Positions 31,542 to 40,365 of a stretch of 48,548 nt of DNA are shown piece by piece. Under the pieces are notes generated by a model. The model made no database searches. It was not told the origin of the DNA and saw only the letters and a list, made by a program, of their open reading frames with translations. The position numbers and the translations under genes were made by a program. Each line of letters begins with the position of its first letter. Within the stretch, counting starts at the first letter, position 1. This DNA comes from a bacterium (GTDB lineage Bacteria; Sysuimicrobiota; Sysuimicrobiia; Sysuimicrobiales; Segetimicrobiaceae), in NCBI GenBank assembly GCA_035703895.1, contig DASSXJ010000248.1, positions 1-48,548 on the forward strand. Reading direction: 5' to 3'.

Positions 31542-32378
31542 ATGAGCGGGGAATTGGTCATCAAGGACCTGGTCGCGCAGGTCGAGGACAAGGTCATTCT
31601 CAAGGGCACGAACCTGACGGTGCGGTCCGGGGAGATCCACGCGCTGATGGGCCCGAACGGATCGGGCAAGAGCACGCTTGCCAACGTGTTGATGGGCAAC
31701 CCGTTCTACCAGGTCACCAAGGGCGAGGTGCTGTACAAGGGTGAGGACCTGCTCTCGATGGCCCCGGACGAGCGGGCGCGCAAGGGGCTGTTCATCGCGT
31801 TCCAGTATCCGGTGAGCATTCCCGGGGTGACGATGGCGAGCTTTCTCAGGACGGCCGTGAGCGCGCGGCGCGGCTACGACAAGGACAGCCTGATGAGCCT
31901 CGCCGAATTCCAGAAGCTCGTCAAGGCCAAGGTCGAGGAGCTCCAGGTCGAGCCGACCGTCCTCGGCCGGTACGTGAACGAAGGGTTCAGCGGGGGCGAG
32001 AAGAAGCGCGCGGAGATCTTGCAGATGGCGGTGCTCGAGCCCGAGATCGCGATCATGGACGAGACCGACTCGGGACTGGACGTAGACGCCGTCAAGATCG
32101 TCGCGGCCGGGGTCAACAGGATGTACGAGAGCTCAGGGCGGAAGATGGGGGTCCTCGTCATCACCCACTACCCGCGGATCCTCAAATACATCAAGCCGAC
32201 CACGGTTCACGTGATGTTCGACGGCCGGATCGTGACCTCGGGCGACGCCGTGCTGGCCGAGGAATTGGACCAGATCGGTTACGATGGGATCCGGGCGCAG
32301 TACGAGCAGGTGGCGGCGGAGGTTGCCCACGAGGGCGAGGTCCGCACCGCCGGCAAAGTGTTCTGGGTGCGACACTAG
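31542..32378 (+). CDS. sufC: Fe-S cluster assembly ATPase SufC
   Basis: SufC is the ABC-type ATPase that drives the SufBCD scaffold for iron-sulfur cluster assembly. The 278-residue protein has Walker [10 protein letters not shown], the Q-loop AFQYP, the ABC signature [11 protein letters not shown], Walker B followed by DETDSGLD, and the H-loop histidine in VITHYPR. These variants are specific to SufC. The ATG at 31542 follows GGAGGAG; a closer upstream ATG at 31530 overlaps that site. It is the first gene of the operon behind the promoter at 31422-31450, with sufB 17 bases downstream. Confidence 0.95.
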   Translation: MSGELVIKDLVAQVEDKVILKGTNLTVRSGEIHALMGPNGSGKSTLANVLMGNPFYQVTKGEVLYKGEDLLSMAPDERARKGLFIAFQYPVSIPGVTMASFLRTAVSARRGYDKDSLMSLAEFQKLVKAKVEELQVEPTVLGRYVNEGFSGGEKKRAEILQMAVLEPEIAIMDETDSGLDVDAVKIVAAGVNRMYESSGRKMGVLVITHYPRILKYIKPTTVHVMFDGRIVTSGDAVLAEELDQIGYDGIRAQYEQVAAEVAHEGEVRTAGKVFWVRH

Positions 32379-32395
32379 CGAGGAGGGTACGCATC

Positions 32396-33805
32396 ATGGC
32401 AGTGACGAACCCGCTCGGCATCGAGCTCGACCAGTACAAGTACGGGTTCCACGATCCCGAAGACACGTACGCGTTCAAGTCTCGCAAGGGGCTGGACCGC
32501 GAGATCGTGGAGATGATCGCCCACATGAAGAGCGAGCCCGATTGGATGCGGGCGTTCCGTCTCCACTCGCTCGGGGTGTGGGAGAAGAAACCGCTCCCGA
32601 CCTGGGGCGGCAACGTCGGTGAGATCGACTTCAACGACATCTACTACTACGTCAGGCCGATGGAGAACCAAGGGAAAACCTGGGACGATGTCCCGGCGGA
32701 CATCAAGAACACCTTCGACCGGCTGGGGATCCCCGAGGCGGAGAAGAAGTACCTGGCCGGCGTGGGCGCCCAATACGAGAGCGAGGTCGTCTACCACAGC
32801 CTGCGCGAGGAGTGGACGAAGCTGGGCGTGGTCTTCCTGGATATGGACTCCGCCCTGCGGGAGCACCCCGGCATCGTCAAGGAATACTTCGGGACGGTCA
32901 TCCCGCCCGAGGACAACAAGTTCGCGGCCCTGAACAGCTCGGTGTGGAGCGGAGGGTCGTTCGTCTACGTCCCGGCGGGCGTGCACGTCGACATCCCGCT
33001 GCAGGCGTACTTCCGGATCAACGCGCAGAACATGGGCCAGTTCGAGCGGACCCTGATCATCGCGGAGCCGGGCTCGTACGTCCATTACGTAGAGGGGTGC
33101 ACCGCCCCGACCTACACGAGCGACTCGCTGCACAGCGCGGTCGTGGAGATCATCGTGAAGGAGGGCGCCCGGGTTCGCTACACGACGATTCAGAACTGGT
33201 CGAAGAACGTCTACAACCTGGTGACCAAGCGCGCGGTCGCCTACCGCGACGCGACGATGGAGTGGGTGGACGGAAACCTGGGGAGCAAGCTGACGATGAA
33301 GTACCCGAGCGTCTACATGCTCGAGCCGGGGGCCAAGGCGGAGATCCTCTCGATCGCGTTCGCGGGGGAGGGACAGCACCAGGATCCGGGGGGCAAGGTG
33401 ATCCACGCCGCGCCGCACACCCAATCATCGGTGGTCAGCAAGTCGATCAGCAAGTCCGGCGGGCGGGCCGGCTACCGAGGCCTGGTCAAGATCTACCCCG
33501 GCGCCAAGGGCAGCAAGTGCGCGGTCCGCTGCGACGCGTTGATCCTCGATGAGAAGTCCCGCTCGGACACCTATCCGACGATGGAGATCGACGAGGACGA
33601 CGTGCAGGTCACGCACGAGGCGACCGTATCGAAAGTCTCGGACGAGCAGCTCTTCTACCTCATGAGCCGCGGGATCAACCAGGACGAGGCGATGAGCATG
33701 ATCGTGCGCGGCTTCATCGAGCCGATCTCCCGGGAGCTGCCGATGGAATACAGCGTGGAGCTGAACCGGCTGATCCAGCTCGAGATGGAGGGGTCGGTCG
33801 GCTAA
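32396..33805 (+). CDS. sufB: Fe-S cluster assembly scaffold SufB
   Basis: SufB is the core scaffold protein on which clusters are built with SufC and SufD. The 469-residue protein starts [15 protein letters not shown] and shows the conserved [49 protein letters not shown] and [20 protein letters not shown] segments. The beta-helix core ends with the LEMEGSVG tail usual for SufB. AGGAGG is placed ahead of the ATG. A 139-base gap with a hairpin separates it from sufD, the only large gap inside the operon. Confidence 0.95.
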   Translation: MAVTNPLGIELDQYKYGFHDPEDTYAFKSRKGLDREIVEMIAHMKSEPDWMRAFRLHSLGVWEKKPLPTWGGNVGEIDFNDIYYYVRPMENQGKTWDDVPADIKNTFDRLGIPEAEKKYLAGVGAQYESEVVYHSLREEWTKLGVVFLDMDSALREHPGIVKEYFGTVIPPEDNKFAALNSSVWSGGSFVYVPAGVHVDIPLQAYFRINAQNMGQFERTLIIAEPGSYVHYVEGCTAPTYTSDSLHSAVVEIIVKEGARVRYTTIQNWSKNVYNLVTKRAVAYRDATMEWVDGNLGSKLTMKYPSVYMLEPGAKAEILSIAFAGEGQHQDPGGKVIHAAPHTQSSVVSKSISKSGGRAGYRGLVKIYPGAKGSKCAVRCDALILDEKSRSDTYPTMEIDEDDVQVTHEATVSKVSDEQLFYLMSRGINQDEAMSMIVRGFIEPISRELPMEYSVELNRLIQLEMEGSVG

Positions 33806-33860
33806 CTGCCGCGCCGTCACAACCGGCCGCGCGTCCCTGGGGGCATACGTGTGAGGCACG

Positions 33861-33890
33861 GGGAGGGCAGGGCGTCGGCTCTGCCCTCTC
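33861..33890 (+). other. Intra-operon hairpin between sufB and sufD
   Basis: GAGGGCAG (33863-33870) pairs with CTGCCCTC (33881-33888); two outer bases on each side extend it to ten pairs with one G-T pair. The loop is 10 bases. No T-run follows, so it may set relative mRNA stability of the upstream and downstream halves rather than end transcription. Confidence 0.4.
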
Positions 33891-33944
33891 TGAGTGCGTG
33901 GGAGCGCGGCGGCCCGCCGGTGTTGGCACGGATGGAGGAGTGCG

Positions 33945-35273
33945 GTGAGTGAGATGCCCTCGCTAGCCACCATGACCCTGAGCCGGGCGCTTGTCGAGGA
34001 ACTGAGCGCTGCGTCCGGGGAGCCTGCCTGGCTCCGCGAGCGGCGGCTGGCGGCCTGGGAGGCATTTGTGCGCCTTCCGCTGCCCTCCGCCGACGACGAG
34101 GAGTGGCGCCGAACGGACATCAGCGCCCTCGACCTCGACGCCTTTGGTGTGTTGCCGTTCAGCGTGCAAGAGGGCCGGGCGCCGGCGTCGCTCCTGGCGC
34201 TGCTCGGCGATACCGACCGCGCGGGGGGAGTGCGCCTCGTGGTCAACGGTGCGCAGGCCAGCTCCCGCCTGGCCGCCGAGCTCGCGCAGCGCGGGCTCAT
34301 TTTTACCTCGCTGTCCGACGCCGTACGCAGTCATCCGGAGATCGTCCGTCAGTATCTCGGGACCGTAGTCCGGGACGACGAGAACAAGTTCCGGGCGCTG
34401 CATGGCGCGTTGTGGAGCGGCGGCACGTTTCTCTACGTCCCGAAGGGCCTGGAGGTCGATGTCCAGTTGGTCACGGGGACCTGGCTGGACCGGGACGGCG
34501 CCGCGTTTCTCCCGCACACCTTGGTCGTCGCCGAGGAGCGCAGCCGGGTGACGCTGGTCGAGGTCTTCGCGTCCGCGCAGGGGGCGGCACGGGCCCTGGT
34601 CAATCACGCGGTCGAGTTGGTCCCCAAGGCCGGCGCGCAGATTCGTTACGTCAACCTCCAGGACTGGGGGCGGAACCTCTGGGAGTTCGGCATCGTGCGG
34701 ATGGTCCTCGAGCGGGACGCGACCGTGAACAGCTTGATGGTGGCCTTCGGCGCCGGGCTCGTGAAGACCAACGTAGAAAGCCGGTTGGTCGGGCAGGGCA
34801 GCACCTCCGAGATGCTGGGCATCGCCTTCGGCGACGGAACCCAACACTTCGATTTTCACACGCTGCAGGAGCACGTCGCGCCCAACACCACGAGTGACCT
34901 CCTGTACAAAGGGGTGCTCAAGGACAAGGCGCGGTCCGTCTTCTCCGGGTTGATCCGCGCCGACTACGGGGCCCAGAAGACCAATGCGTTCCAGCTCAAC
35001 CGCAACCTCATCCTCTCGGAAGGCGCGCGGGCCGACAGCATGCCCAAGCTTGAGATCATGGCGAACGATCTTCGGTGTACGCACGGCGCCAGCACCAGCC
35101 GGCTGAACGAGGACCAGATCTTCTACTTGATGAGCCGCGCGCTCCCGCGTGCGGTCGCCGTGCGCATGATGGTCGACGGGTTCCTTGCCGAGATCTTCGA
35201 TCGCATCCCGCTTGAGATGGTGCGACGGCGGCTGAGCGAAACCGTCGAGCGAAAGATGGAGCACTATGTATGA
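33945..35273 (+). CDS. sufD: Fe-S cluster assembly protein SufD
   Basis: SufD is the paralogue of SufB that completes the SufBC2D complex. The 442-residue protein has a variable helical N-terminus (WLRERRLAAWEAF, then EEWRRTDIS) and the shared beta-helix core: YLGTVVRDDENKFRALH, LWSGGTFLYVPKGLEV, LQEHVAPNTTSDLLYKGVL, and the C-terminal CTHGASTSRLNEDQIFYLMSR, including the histidine of HGA seen in SufD proteins. The GTG start at 33945 follows ATGGAGGAG; ATG at 33954 is an alternative. Its stop overlaps the Rieske gene start (ATGA). Confidence 0.93.
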   Translation: MSEMPSLATMTLSRALVEELSAASGEPAWLRERRLAAWEAFVRLPLPSADDEEWRRTDISALDLDAFGVLPFSVQEGRAPASLLALLGDTDRAGGVRLVVNGAQASSRLAAELAQRGLIFTSLSDAVRSHPEIVRQYLGTVVRDDENKFRALHGALWSGGTFLYVPKGLEVDVQLVTGTWLDRDGAAFLPHTLVVAEERSRVTLVEVFASAQGAARALVNHAVELVPKAGAQIRYVNLQDWGRNLWEFGIVRMVLERDATVNSLMVAFGAGLVKTNVESRLVGQGSTSEMLGIAFGDGTQHFDFHTLQEHVAPNTTSDLLYKGVLKDKARSVFSGLIRADYGAQKTNAFQLNRNLILSEGARADSMPKLEIMANDLRCTHGASTSRLNEDQIFYLMSRALPRAVAVRMMVDGFLAEIFDRIPLEMVRRRLSETVERKMEHYV

Positions 35274-35614
35274 TCGAGTACGTCCGGGTCGCCAAGACCG
35301 CCGAGGTCGCGCCCGGCACGATGAAGCGGGTGGACGTGGCCGGCCACCGCGTGGCGCTCGTTAACGTCGGCGGCGAGTATCTCGCGATCGCCGATACCTG
35401 CAGCCACGAGGAGGCATCCCTGAGCCAGGGCACGCTGGCCGGCGAGGTGGTCGTCTGCCCCAAGCACGGCGCCCGGTTCAACGTCAAGACCGGACGCGTG
35501 CTGTCGCTCCCGGCCGTCCGGTCGGTGGCGGTGTACCCCGTTCGCGTCGAGGGTGATGAGATACTGGTGGCACCGGATCCGCAGCGCTCTGCGGGCGTGC
35601 CCCACCGGAGGTAA
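35270..35614 (+). CDS. Rieske-type [2Fe-2S] ferredoxin of the suf operon
   Basis: This soluble 114-residue Rieske ferredoxin has both ligand pairs: C44-S-H46 (DTCSHEEASLSQG) and C63-P-K-H66-G (VCPKHGARF), so a 2Fe-2S cluster with two Cys and two His is expected. There is no membrane anchor. It resembles NirD/BphF-type small ferredoxins often found between sufD and sufS in high-GC bacteria. The ATG overlaps the sufD stop by four bases, implying co-production with the scaffold. A plausible role is electron supply during cluster assembly; this is inference from position. Confidence 0.92.
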   Translation: MIEYVRVAKTAEVAPGTMKRVDVAGHRVALVNVGGEYLAIADTCSHEEASLSQGTLAGEVVVCPKHGARFNVKTGRVLSLPAVRSVAVYPVRVEGDEILVAPDPQRSAGVPHRR

Positions 35615-35656
35615 GACCCCATGCGGGGCGAGGCAGGCACACGAGGAGGCACGGCA

Positions 35657-36886
35657 ATGGGCATCCCGCCGACGATCCGCGAGGACTTCCCGATCCTCCG
35701 GCAACGCGTGAACGGGAAGCCGCTCGTCTACCTGGACAGCGCAAACACGTCACAGAAGCCCCGCCAAGTCATCGCCGCCCTCGTCCGGTACTACGAGGAC
35801 TACAACGCCAACATCCACCGGGGCGTGTACGCGATCGCCGAGCGCGCGACCGCGGAGTACGAGGCGGCGCGCGCGAAGGTGGCGGGGTTCTTGGGCGCGG
35901 CGGAGCCGGCCGAGATCGTGTTCACACGCAACATCACCGAGGCGCTGAACCTGATCGCCCACTCTTGGGGCCGCCACCATGTCGGGCCGGGCGACGAGAT
36001 CCTGACGACCGAGATGGAGCACCACAGCGATCTGGTGCCATGGCAGTTGCTGGCGCAGGAGCGCGGGGCGCGGCTGCGTCACATCCCGTTCGATGATCAT
36101 GGACGCCTCATCCTCGACGACCTCGACCGCCTCATCACCGAGCGCACGAAGATCGTCGCCCTGGTGCACGTCAGCAATGCGTTCGGCACCGTCAACCCGG
36201 TGGCCGAGATCGCCCGCGCCGCCCACGAGCGCGGCGCGGTGGTCGTCGTGGACGGCGCGCAGAGCGCCCCTCACCGCCCGGTTGACGTGCAGGCCCTCGG
36301 CGTAGACTTCTTTGGCTTCACCGGCCACAAGATGCTGGGTCCGATGGGGACCGGCGGGTTGTGGGCGAAGCGGTCGCTGCTCGAAGAGATGGAGCCTTTC
36401 CTCGGGGGCGGCGAGATGATCACCGATGTTTGGCTCGACCACGCGACGTGGAACGAGGTGCCCTGGAAGTTTGAGGCCGGGACGCAAAACGTCGGCGACA
36501 CGATTGCCTTGGGCGTGGCGATCGACTACCTGGAGCGGCTGGGCATGGACGCGGTCATGGCGCACGAGCGCGAGATTACCGGCTACGCGCTAGAGCGCCT
36601 GCGGCAGGTTCCCGGATTGCACATCCTGGGGCCGGGGCTCGACGAGCGCGGCGGGGTGGTTTCGTTCACAATGGACGGTATGCATCCGCACGACATCGCG
36701 CAGGTGCTGGATCAGGACGGGGTGTGCGTACGGGCCGGCCACCACTGTACGAAGCCGCTGCACCGCAAGCTGGGGATGGCCGCTTCGGTGCGCGTCAGTT
36801 TCTACGTGTACACGGTCAAGGAAGAGATCGACGTGTTGACCGAGGCCTTGCTCAAGACGAGGGAATTGTTCCGTGTCGCTGGATGA
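35657..36886 (+). CDS. sufS: Cysteine desulfurase SufS
   Basis: SufS takes sulfur from cysteine as a persulfide for cluster assembly. The 409-residue class V aminotransferase-fold protein has YLDSANTSQKP near the N-terminus, EHHSDLVPWQ, the PLP Asp/Gln in VVDGAQSAPH, the Schiff-base lysine K225 in FGFTGHKMLGP, and the catalytic C364 in RAGHHCTKPLH, which is the SufS (group II) rather than IscS pattern. The ATG at 35657 follows AGGAGG. It overlaps sufU by 14 bases. Confidence 0.95.
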   Translation: MGIPPTIREDFPILRQRVNGKPLVYLDSANTSQKPRQVIAALVRYYEDYNANIHRGVYAIAERATAEYEAARAKVAGFLGAAEPAEIVFTRNITEALNLIAHSWGRHHVGPGDEILTTEMEHHSDLVPWQLLAQERGARLRHIPFDDHGRLILDDLDRLITERTKIVALVHVSNAFGTVNPVAEIARAAHERGAVVVVDGAQSAPHRPVDVQALGVDFFGFTGHKMLGPMGTGGLWAKRSLLEEMEPFLGGGEMITDVWLDHATWNEVPWKFEAGTQNVGDTIALGVAIDYLERLGMDAVMAHEREITGYALERLRQVPGLHILGPGLDERGGVVSFTMDGMHPHDIAQVLDQDGVCVRAGHHCTKPLHRKLGMAASVRVSFYVYTVKEEIDVLTEALLKTRELFRVAG

Positions 36887-37298
36887 CCTGTACCGCGAGA
36901 CCATCCTGGACCACTACCGCCACCCGCGGAACAAGGGCGTGCTGGAGGGGGCGGACATCACCGGCGAAGGGGCCAACCCCCTGTGCGGGGATGAGATCAC
37001 GATCTTCTTGATCGTCCGCGACGGCGTGGTGCGCGACGTCCGGTTCGAGGGCAAGGGGTGCTCGATCAGCCAGGCATCCGCCTCCATGATGACGGAGCTC
37101 ATCAAAGGGCGGCCGGTCGAGGAAGCCCGCGGCCTGATCGCGGCGTTCAAGGCGATGATGCATGGGGAACCCGCCAATGGGGACCTGGGCGACCTCGAGG
37201 CCCTGCAGGGCGTGCGGAAGTTCCCCGTCAGGGTCAAGTGCGCAACGCTCGGATGGGTCACGCTCGAGGGCGCGCTTCAGGAGCTGGCCTCCCGCTGA
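36873..37298 (+). CDS. sufU: Zinc-dependent sulfurtransferase SufU
   Basis: SufU accepts the persulfide from SufS. The 141-residue IscU-like protein has the zinc ligands C38 and D40 (NPLCGDE), C63 (GKGCSIS) and C123 (VKCATLGW), plus the insert between the second and third cysteines that distinguishes SufU from IscU. The start codon is GTG at 36873, within the end of sufS. It is the last gene of the operon, followed by a terminator-like hairpin. Confidence 0.94.
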   Translation: MSLDDLYRETILDHYRHPRNKGVLEGADITGEGANPLCGDEITIFLIVRDGVVRDVRFEGKGCSISQASASMMTELIKGRPVEEARGLIAAFKAMMHGEPANGDLGDLEALQGVRKFPVRVKCATLGWVTLEGALQELASR

Positions 37299-37327
37299 CC
37301 ACCGCGCGGTCGTGGAACGCGCGGTGG
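37299..37327 (+). terminator. Terminator-like hairpin at end of the suf operon
   Basis: CCACCGCGCG (37299-37308) pairs perfectly with CGCGCGGTGG (37318-37327) around a nine-base loop, starting directly after the sufU stop. The following CGATTTGC contains only three T residues, so termination may be partial. Confidence 0.55.
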
Positions 37328-37331
37328 CGAT

Positions 37332-37360
37332 TTGCGACCGCCGGGCCGCCGTGTTATTTT
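37332..37360 (+). promoter_or_regulatory. Promoter candidate of the nuo gene group
   Basis: TTGCGA (37332-37337), a 17-base spacer and TATTTT (37355-37360), with a TG-T extended -10 element just before it. It lies 57 bases upstream of the nuoB ATG and immediately after the suf hairpin. Confidence 0.5.
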
Positions 37361-37416
37361 AGGGCCGGGTTAGGGCGGATCGAGCGCGAACCGGGATCCG
37401 GAGGGAGCACACCACC

Positions 37417-38013
37417 ATGTCCACAGGGTTTGTTGCGGGGCCCGAGCCGAATGGCGCCGGAGCCGCTCCGCGCGGGAGCCAGGTCACTCCGATCTCGGAT
37501 GCGGTCGCGATCTTGGACAGCCTTCCCGGAGGCGGCTTCATTCTGACGACCGTGGAGGCGGCGCTCAACTGGGGGCGCGCCTCGTCGATCTGGCCGTTGA
37601 CGTTCGGGCTCGCGTGCTGCGCCATCGAGATGATGGCGGCGTACGCCAGCCGGTTCGACCTGGACCGCATGGGCATCATCCCACGCGCCACGCCGCGGCA
37701 GGCCGACCTTATCATCGTCGCGGGCCGGGCGACGATCAAGATCGCGCCGATCGTCCGCCGTCTGTGGGAGCAGATGCCCGAACCCCGCTACGTGATCTCG
37801 ATGGGGTCGTGCGCGACCTGCGGCGGTCCGTTTTACTACGACAACTACTCCATCCTCAAGGGGATCGATCAGGTCGTCCCGGTCGACGTGTACGTGGCCG
37901 GCTGCCCTCCGCGCCCGGAAGCCCTGATCGAGGGGATCCTCAAACTTCAGGAAAAGATCAAGCGCGAGCCGATCTTGCGGCAGCAGGCCGCCGCGGCGCT
38001 TCGCGGCGCGTAG
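37417..38013 (+). CDS. nuoB: NADH-quinone oxidoreductase subunit B
   Basis: NuoB holds the terminal N2 [4Fe-4S] cluster of complex I next to the quinone site. The 198-residue protein has all four ligands: the tandem C67-C68 ([10 protein letters not shown]), C132 (MGSCATCGG) and C163 (VAGCPPRPE). An N-terminal extension of about 30 residues precedes the domain. GGAGGGAG lies ahead of the ATG. The 10-base gap to nuoD indicates an operon. The absence of nuoA upstream is unusual. Confidence 0.95.
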   Translation: MSTGFVAGPEPNGAGAAPRGSQVTPISDAVAILDSLPGGGFILTTVEAALNWGRASSIWPLTFGLACCAIEMMAAYASRFDLDRMGIIPRATPRQADLIIVAGRATIKIAPIVRRLWEQMPEPRYVISMGSCATCGGPFYYDNYSILKGIDQVVPVDVYVAGCPPRPEALIEGILKLQEKIKREPILRQQAAAALRGA

Positions 38014-38023
38014 GAGGCGGCGC

Positions 38024-39127
38024 ATGGCGCTTCGGACCGAGGAGCTCATGCTCAACATGGGGCCCCAGCACCCGAGTACCCACGGGGTGCTGCGGATGGT
38101 CGTCACCCTAGACGGCGAGAACATCGTCGAAGTCCAGCCCGACATCGGGTACCTCCATTCCTCCGTCGAGAAAATGATGGAGCACCGCACATACGTGCAG
38201 AACGTGGCCCTGGTCGATCGGGGGATGGACTACCTCATCGCCCTCAACAACGAGGAGGTCTACTGCCTGGCGGTGGAGCGGCTCGCCGGCATCCAGATCC
38301 CCGACCGGGCCCGGTACATTCGCACGATCTTCCTGGAACTGAACCGGCTCGCCAGCCACCTGGTCTGGCTCGGCACGTGGGCGATCGACATCGGGGCCAC
38401 CACGGTGTTCCTGTGGTGCTTCCGCGAACGCGAGATGATTCTGGACTTGTTTGAGAAGGTCACGGGGGGCCGGCTCCACCACGTCTATTTTCGCATCGGC
38501 GGCGTCTACGCCGACCTGGCGGAGGGGTGGGCCGAGGAGTGCAGCGCGTTCCTCGACTACTTCCTCCTCCGGGTCGACGAGTACGACACCCTCTTGACGG
38601 GGAACCCGATCTTCATCGCTCGGACCAAGGGGGTCGGCAAGATGAACCGCGCGGACGCGCTCGCGATGGGCGCGTCCGGCCCGGTGGCCCGCGCGAGCGG
38701 AATCGCCTACGATGTGCGCAGAGCATCACCGTACGAAGTCTACGACAAGATGGAATTTGACGTCCCCGTGCTCACCGACGGCGACTGCTACGCGCGGTAT
38801 CTCGTCCGCCTCACGGAGATGCGTCAGTCGGTCCGGATCATCCGGCAGGCGCTGCGCGGCCTGCCCGGCGGCGAGATTCGCACGCGGGTCCCGATGACCA
38901 TGAAGGCGCCCCGCGGGGAGGCGTACGTGCACACGGAGTCGCCTCGAGGGGATCTCGGCATCCACATCGTGAGCGACGGCGGCGAGACCCCGTACCGGGT
39001 GAAGATCCGCGCCCCGTCGTTCAGCAACCTCTTCGCGCTGACCGAGATGATGAAGGGCTGGAAGATCGCCGATGTGATCGCGATCCTGGGCAGCATCGAT
39101 ATCGTGCTCTCGGACGTCGATCGGTAG
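38024..39127 (+). CDS. nuoD: NADH-quinone oxidoreductase subunit D
   Basis: NuoD forms the quinone-binding cavity together with NuoB. The 367-residue protein begins MLNMGPQHPSTHGVLR, the conserved loop bearing the quinone-contacting His, and continues DIGYLHSSVEKMMEHRTYVQ, LNRLASHLVWLGTWAIDIGA, NPIFIARTKGVGK and RASGIAYDVRR, ending in SIDIVLSDVDR. It lacks the two CxxC pairs of [NiFe]-hydrogenase large subunits, so this is complex I and not a group 4 hydrogenase. The ATG at 38024 follows AGGAGGCG. Confidence 0.95.
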   Translation: MALRTEELMLNMGPQHPSTHGVLRMVVTLDGENIVEVQPDIGYLHSSVEKMMEHRTYVQNVALVDRGMDYLIALNNEEVYCLAVERLAGIQIPDRARYIRTIFLELNRLASHLVWLGTWAIDIGATTVFLWCFREREMILDLFEKVTGGRLHHVYFRIGGVYADLAEGWAEECSAFLDYFLLRVDEYDTLLTGNPIFIARTKGVGKMNRADALAMGASGPVARASGIAYDVRRASPYEVYDKMEFDVPVLTDGDCYARYLVRLTEMRQSVRIIRQALRGLPGGEIRTRVPMTMKAPRGEAYVHTESPRGDLGIHIVSDGGETPYRVKIRAPSFSNLFALTEMMKGWKIADVIAILGSIDIVLSDVDR

Positions 39128-39137
39128 GGGGATCCAG

Positions 39138-39611
39138 ATGCCGTTGTTGATTCGCGCGACACGCGCGGTGACCGCGCTGGCGACAGGGCTGGGGCTGAGC
39201 TTCCGCGTGATGCTCCGCCGCAAGGTGACGGTGAAGTATCCGGTCGAGAGGGTCGATGTGTCTCACCGGTTCCATGGCCTTCTGGCGCTGCCGATCGACC
39301 CGGAGACCGGCAAGGATCGCTGCATCATCTGCTTCCAGTGCGAGCGGATCTGCCCCGATCGATGCATCCACATCGAGGCCGAGGGCAAGGGCAAGGAGCG
39401 GGTGCTGACGCGGTTCGATATCGAGATGGACAAGTGTTGCTACTGCGGGTACTGCGTCGAGGTCTGCCCGACCGAGGCGATTGTGTTCGTGCCCCACTAC
39501 GAGGCCTCCACGTACAACCGCGGCCGGCTCCTCTACGATCTCGACGACCTCCACCAGGCGGCTCCGAAGGAGCCGATCGCCCGCGGCATCGTCGGAGGGG
39601 CGCGGCGGTGA
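39138..39611 (+). CDS. nuoI: NADH-quinone oxidoreductase subunit I
   Basis: NuoI carries clusters N6a and N6b that pass electrons to NuoB. The 157-residue protein shows two 4Fe-4S motifs: CIICFQCERICPDRC (about residues 55-69) and CCYCGYCVEVCPTEAI (about 99-114). An N-terminal amphipathic helix (about residues 1-32) fits membrane-surface binding. A GGGGATCC stretch precedes the ATG. Its stop overlaps the next start by four bases (GTGA). Confidence 0.94.
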   Translation: MPLLIRATRAVTALATGLGLSFRVMLRRKVTVKYPVERVDVSHRFHGLLALPIDPETGKDRCIICFQCERICPDRCIHIEAEGKGKERVLTRFDIEMDKCCYCGYCVEVCPTEAIVFVPHYEASTYNRGRLLYDLDDLHQAAPKEPIARGIVGGARR

Positions 39612-40273
39612 TCCCCGAGCGCATCGCCCAGCTGCTGCAGCGCTTCCCCCGCGTGCGCGATCTGGTCGCCGAGCAGCACGGGGAAGAGGCGAAGGCCGAC
39701 CAGGAGTGGGCGGCCAAGGAGCGGGAATGGCAGGCCGCCGTCGACCAGGCCAAAGCCGAGGGGAAGCCCGCGCCCCGGCCTATCAAGCGCGAAGAGTCCA
39801 AGGTGTACCGCCACCTGGGGCCCACCGTCTTGGTGCCGAAAGAGGACATCCTCGAGGTCTGCCGGTGGCTCCGCGACCATCCAGAGTTCGATCTCACCTA
39901 TCTGTCGTTCGTGTCGGCGATCGACTGGCCGGATCACTTCGACATGATCTACCACCTGGGTTCGCTCGCCAAAGGCCACGGCCTCACCCTCAAAGTGCCC
40001 CTTTCCAAAGACGATGCGCGGATGCCGTCGGTGACCGGGCTGTGGCGCGGCGCGGACTGGCACGAGCGGGAGATCTACGACCTCTTCGGCATTGTGTTCG
40101 ACGGCCATCCCAACCTCCGGCGCATCATGATGAGCGCCGATTGGAAGGGCCACCCGCTGCGGAAAGACTACGTCTACGAGGATCCTCAGTGGTTGGTCGA
40201 CCTGGCGACCCAACGCCAGCGGGAGATCGCCGCCACGGGTGACGAGTGGGCCGACCGCGGCCAGCGCGCCTGA
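39608..40273 (+). CDS. nuoC: NADH-quinone oxidoreductase subunit C
   Basis: NuoC is the 30-kDa structural subunit next to NuoD. The 221-residue protein has the conserved core LTYLSFVSAIDWPDHF, PSVTGLWRGADWHEREIYDLFGI and the signature HPLRKDYVYE. Between residues of about 24 and 65 it carries a highly charged, probably helical insert (EEAKADQEWAAKEREWQAA) that ordinary NuoC proteins lack. The GTG start overlaps nuoI by four bases. Finding nuoC last, after nuoI, instead of between nuoB and nuoD is uncommon. A 92-base gap follows before the molybdoenzyme gene. Confidence 0.93.
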   Translation: MIPERIAQLLQRFPRVRDLVAEQHGEEAKADQEWAAKEREWQAAVDQAKAEGKPAPRPIKREESKVYRHLGPTVLVPKEDILEVCRWLRDHPEFDLTYLSFVSAIDWPDHFDMIYHLGSLAKGHGLTLKVPLSKDDARMPSVTGLWRGADWHEREIYDLFGIVFDGHPNLRRIMMSADWKGHPLRKDYVYEDPQWLVDLATQRQREIAATGDEWADRGQRA

Positions 40274-40365
40274 CCCCGGCGTTATCCAGACTTTATCAAA
40301 GCTTTACACTGGCGGCTTAGCATGGCCACGGACCCCAGCATCCAAGAATTCCGAGGTGGGTGACC

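Noticed and set aside
38024-39127. Group 4 [NiFe]-hydrogenase large subunit instead of NuoD
   Set aside because: The N- and C-terminal CxxC nickel ligands are absent and the NuoD quinone loop is present.
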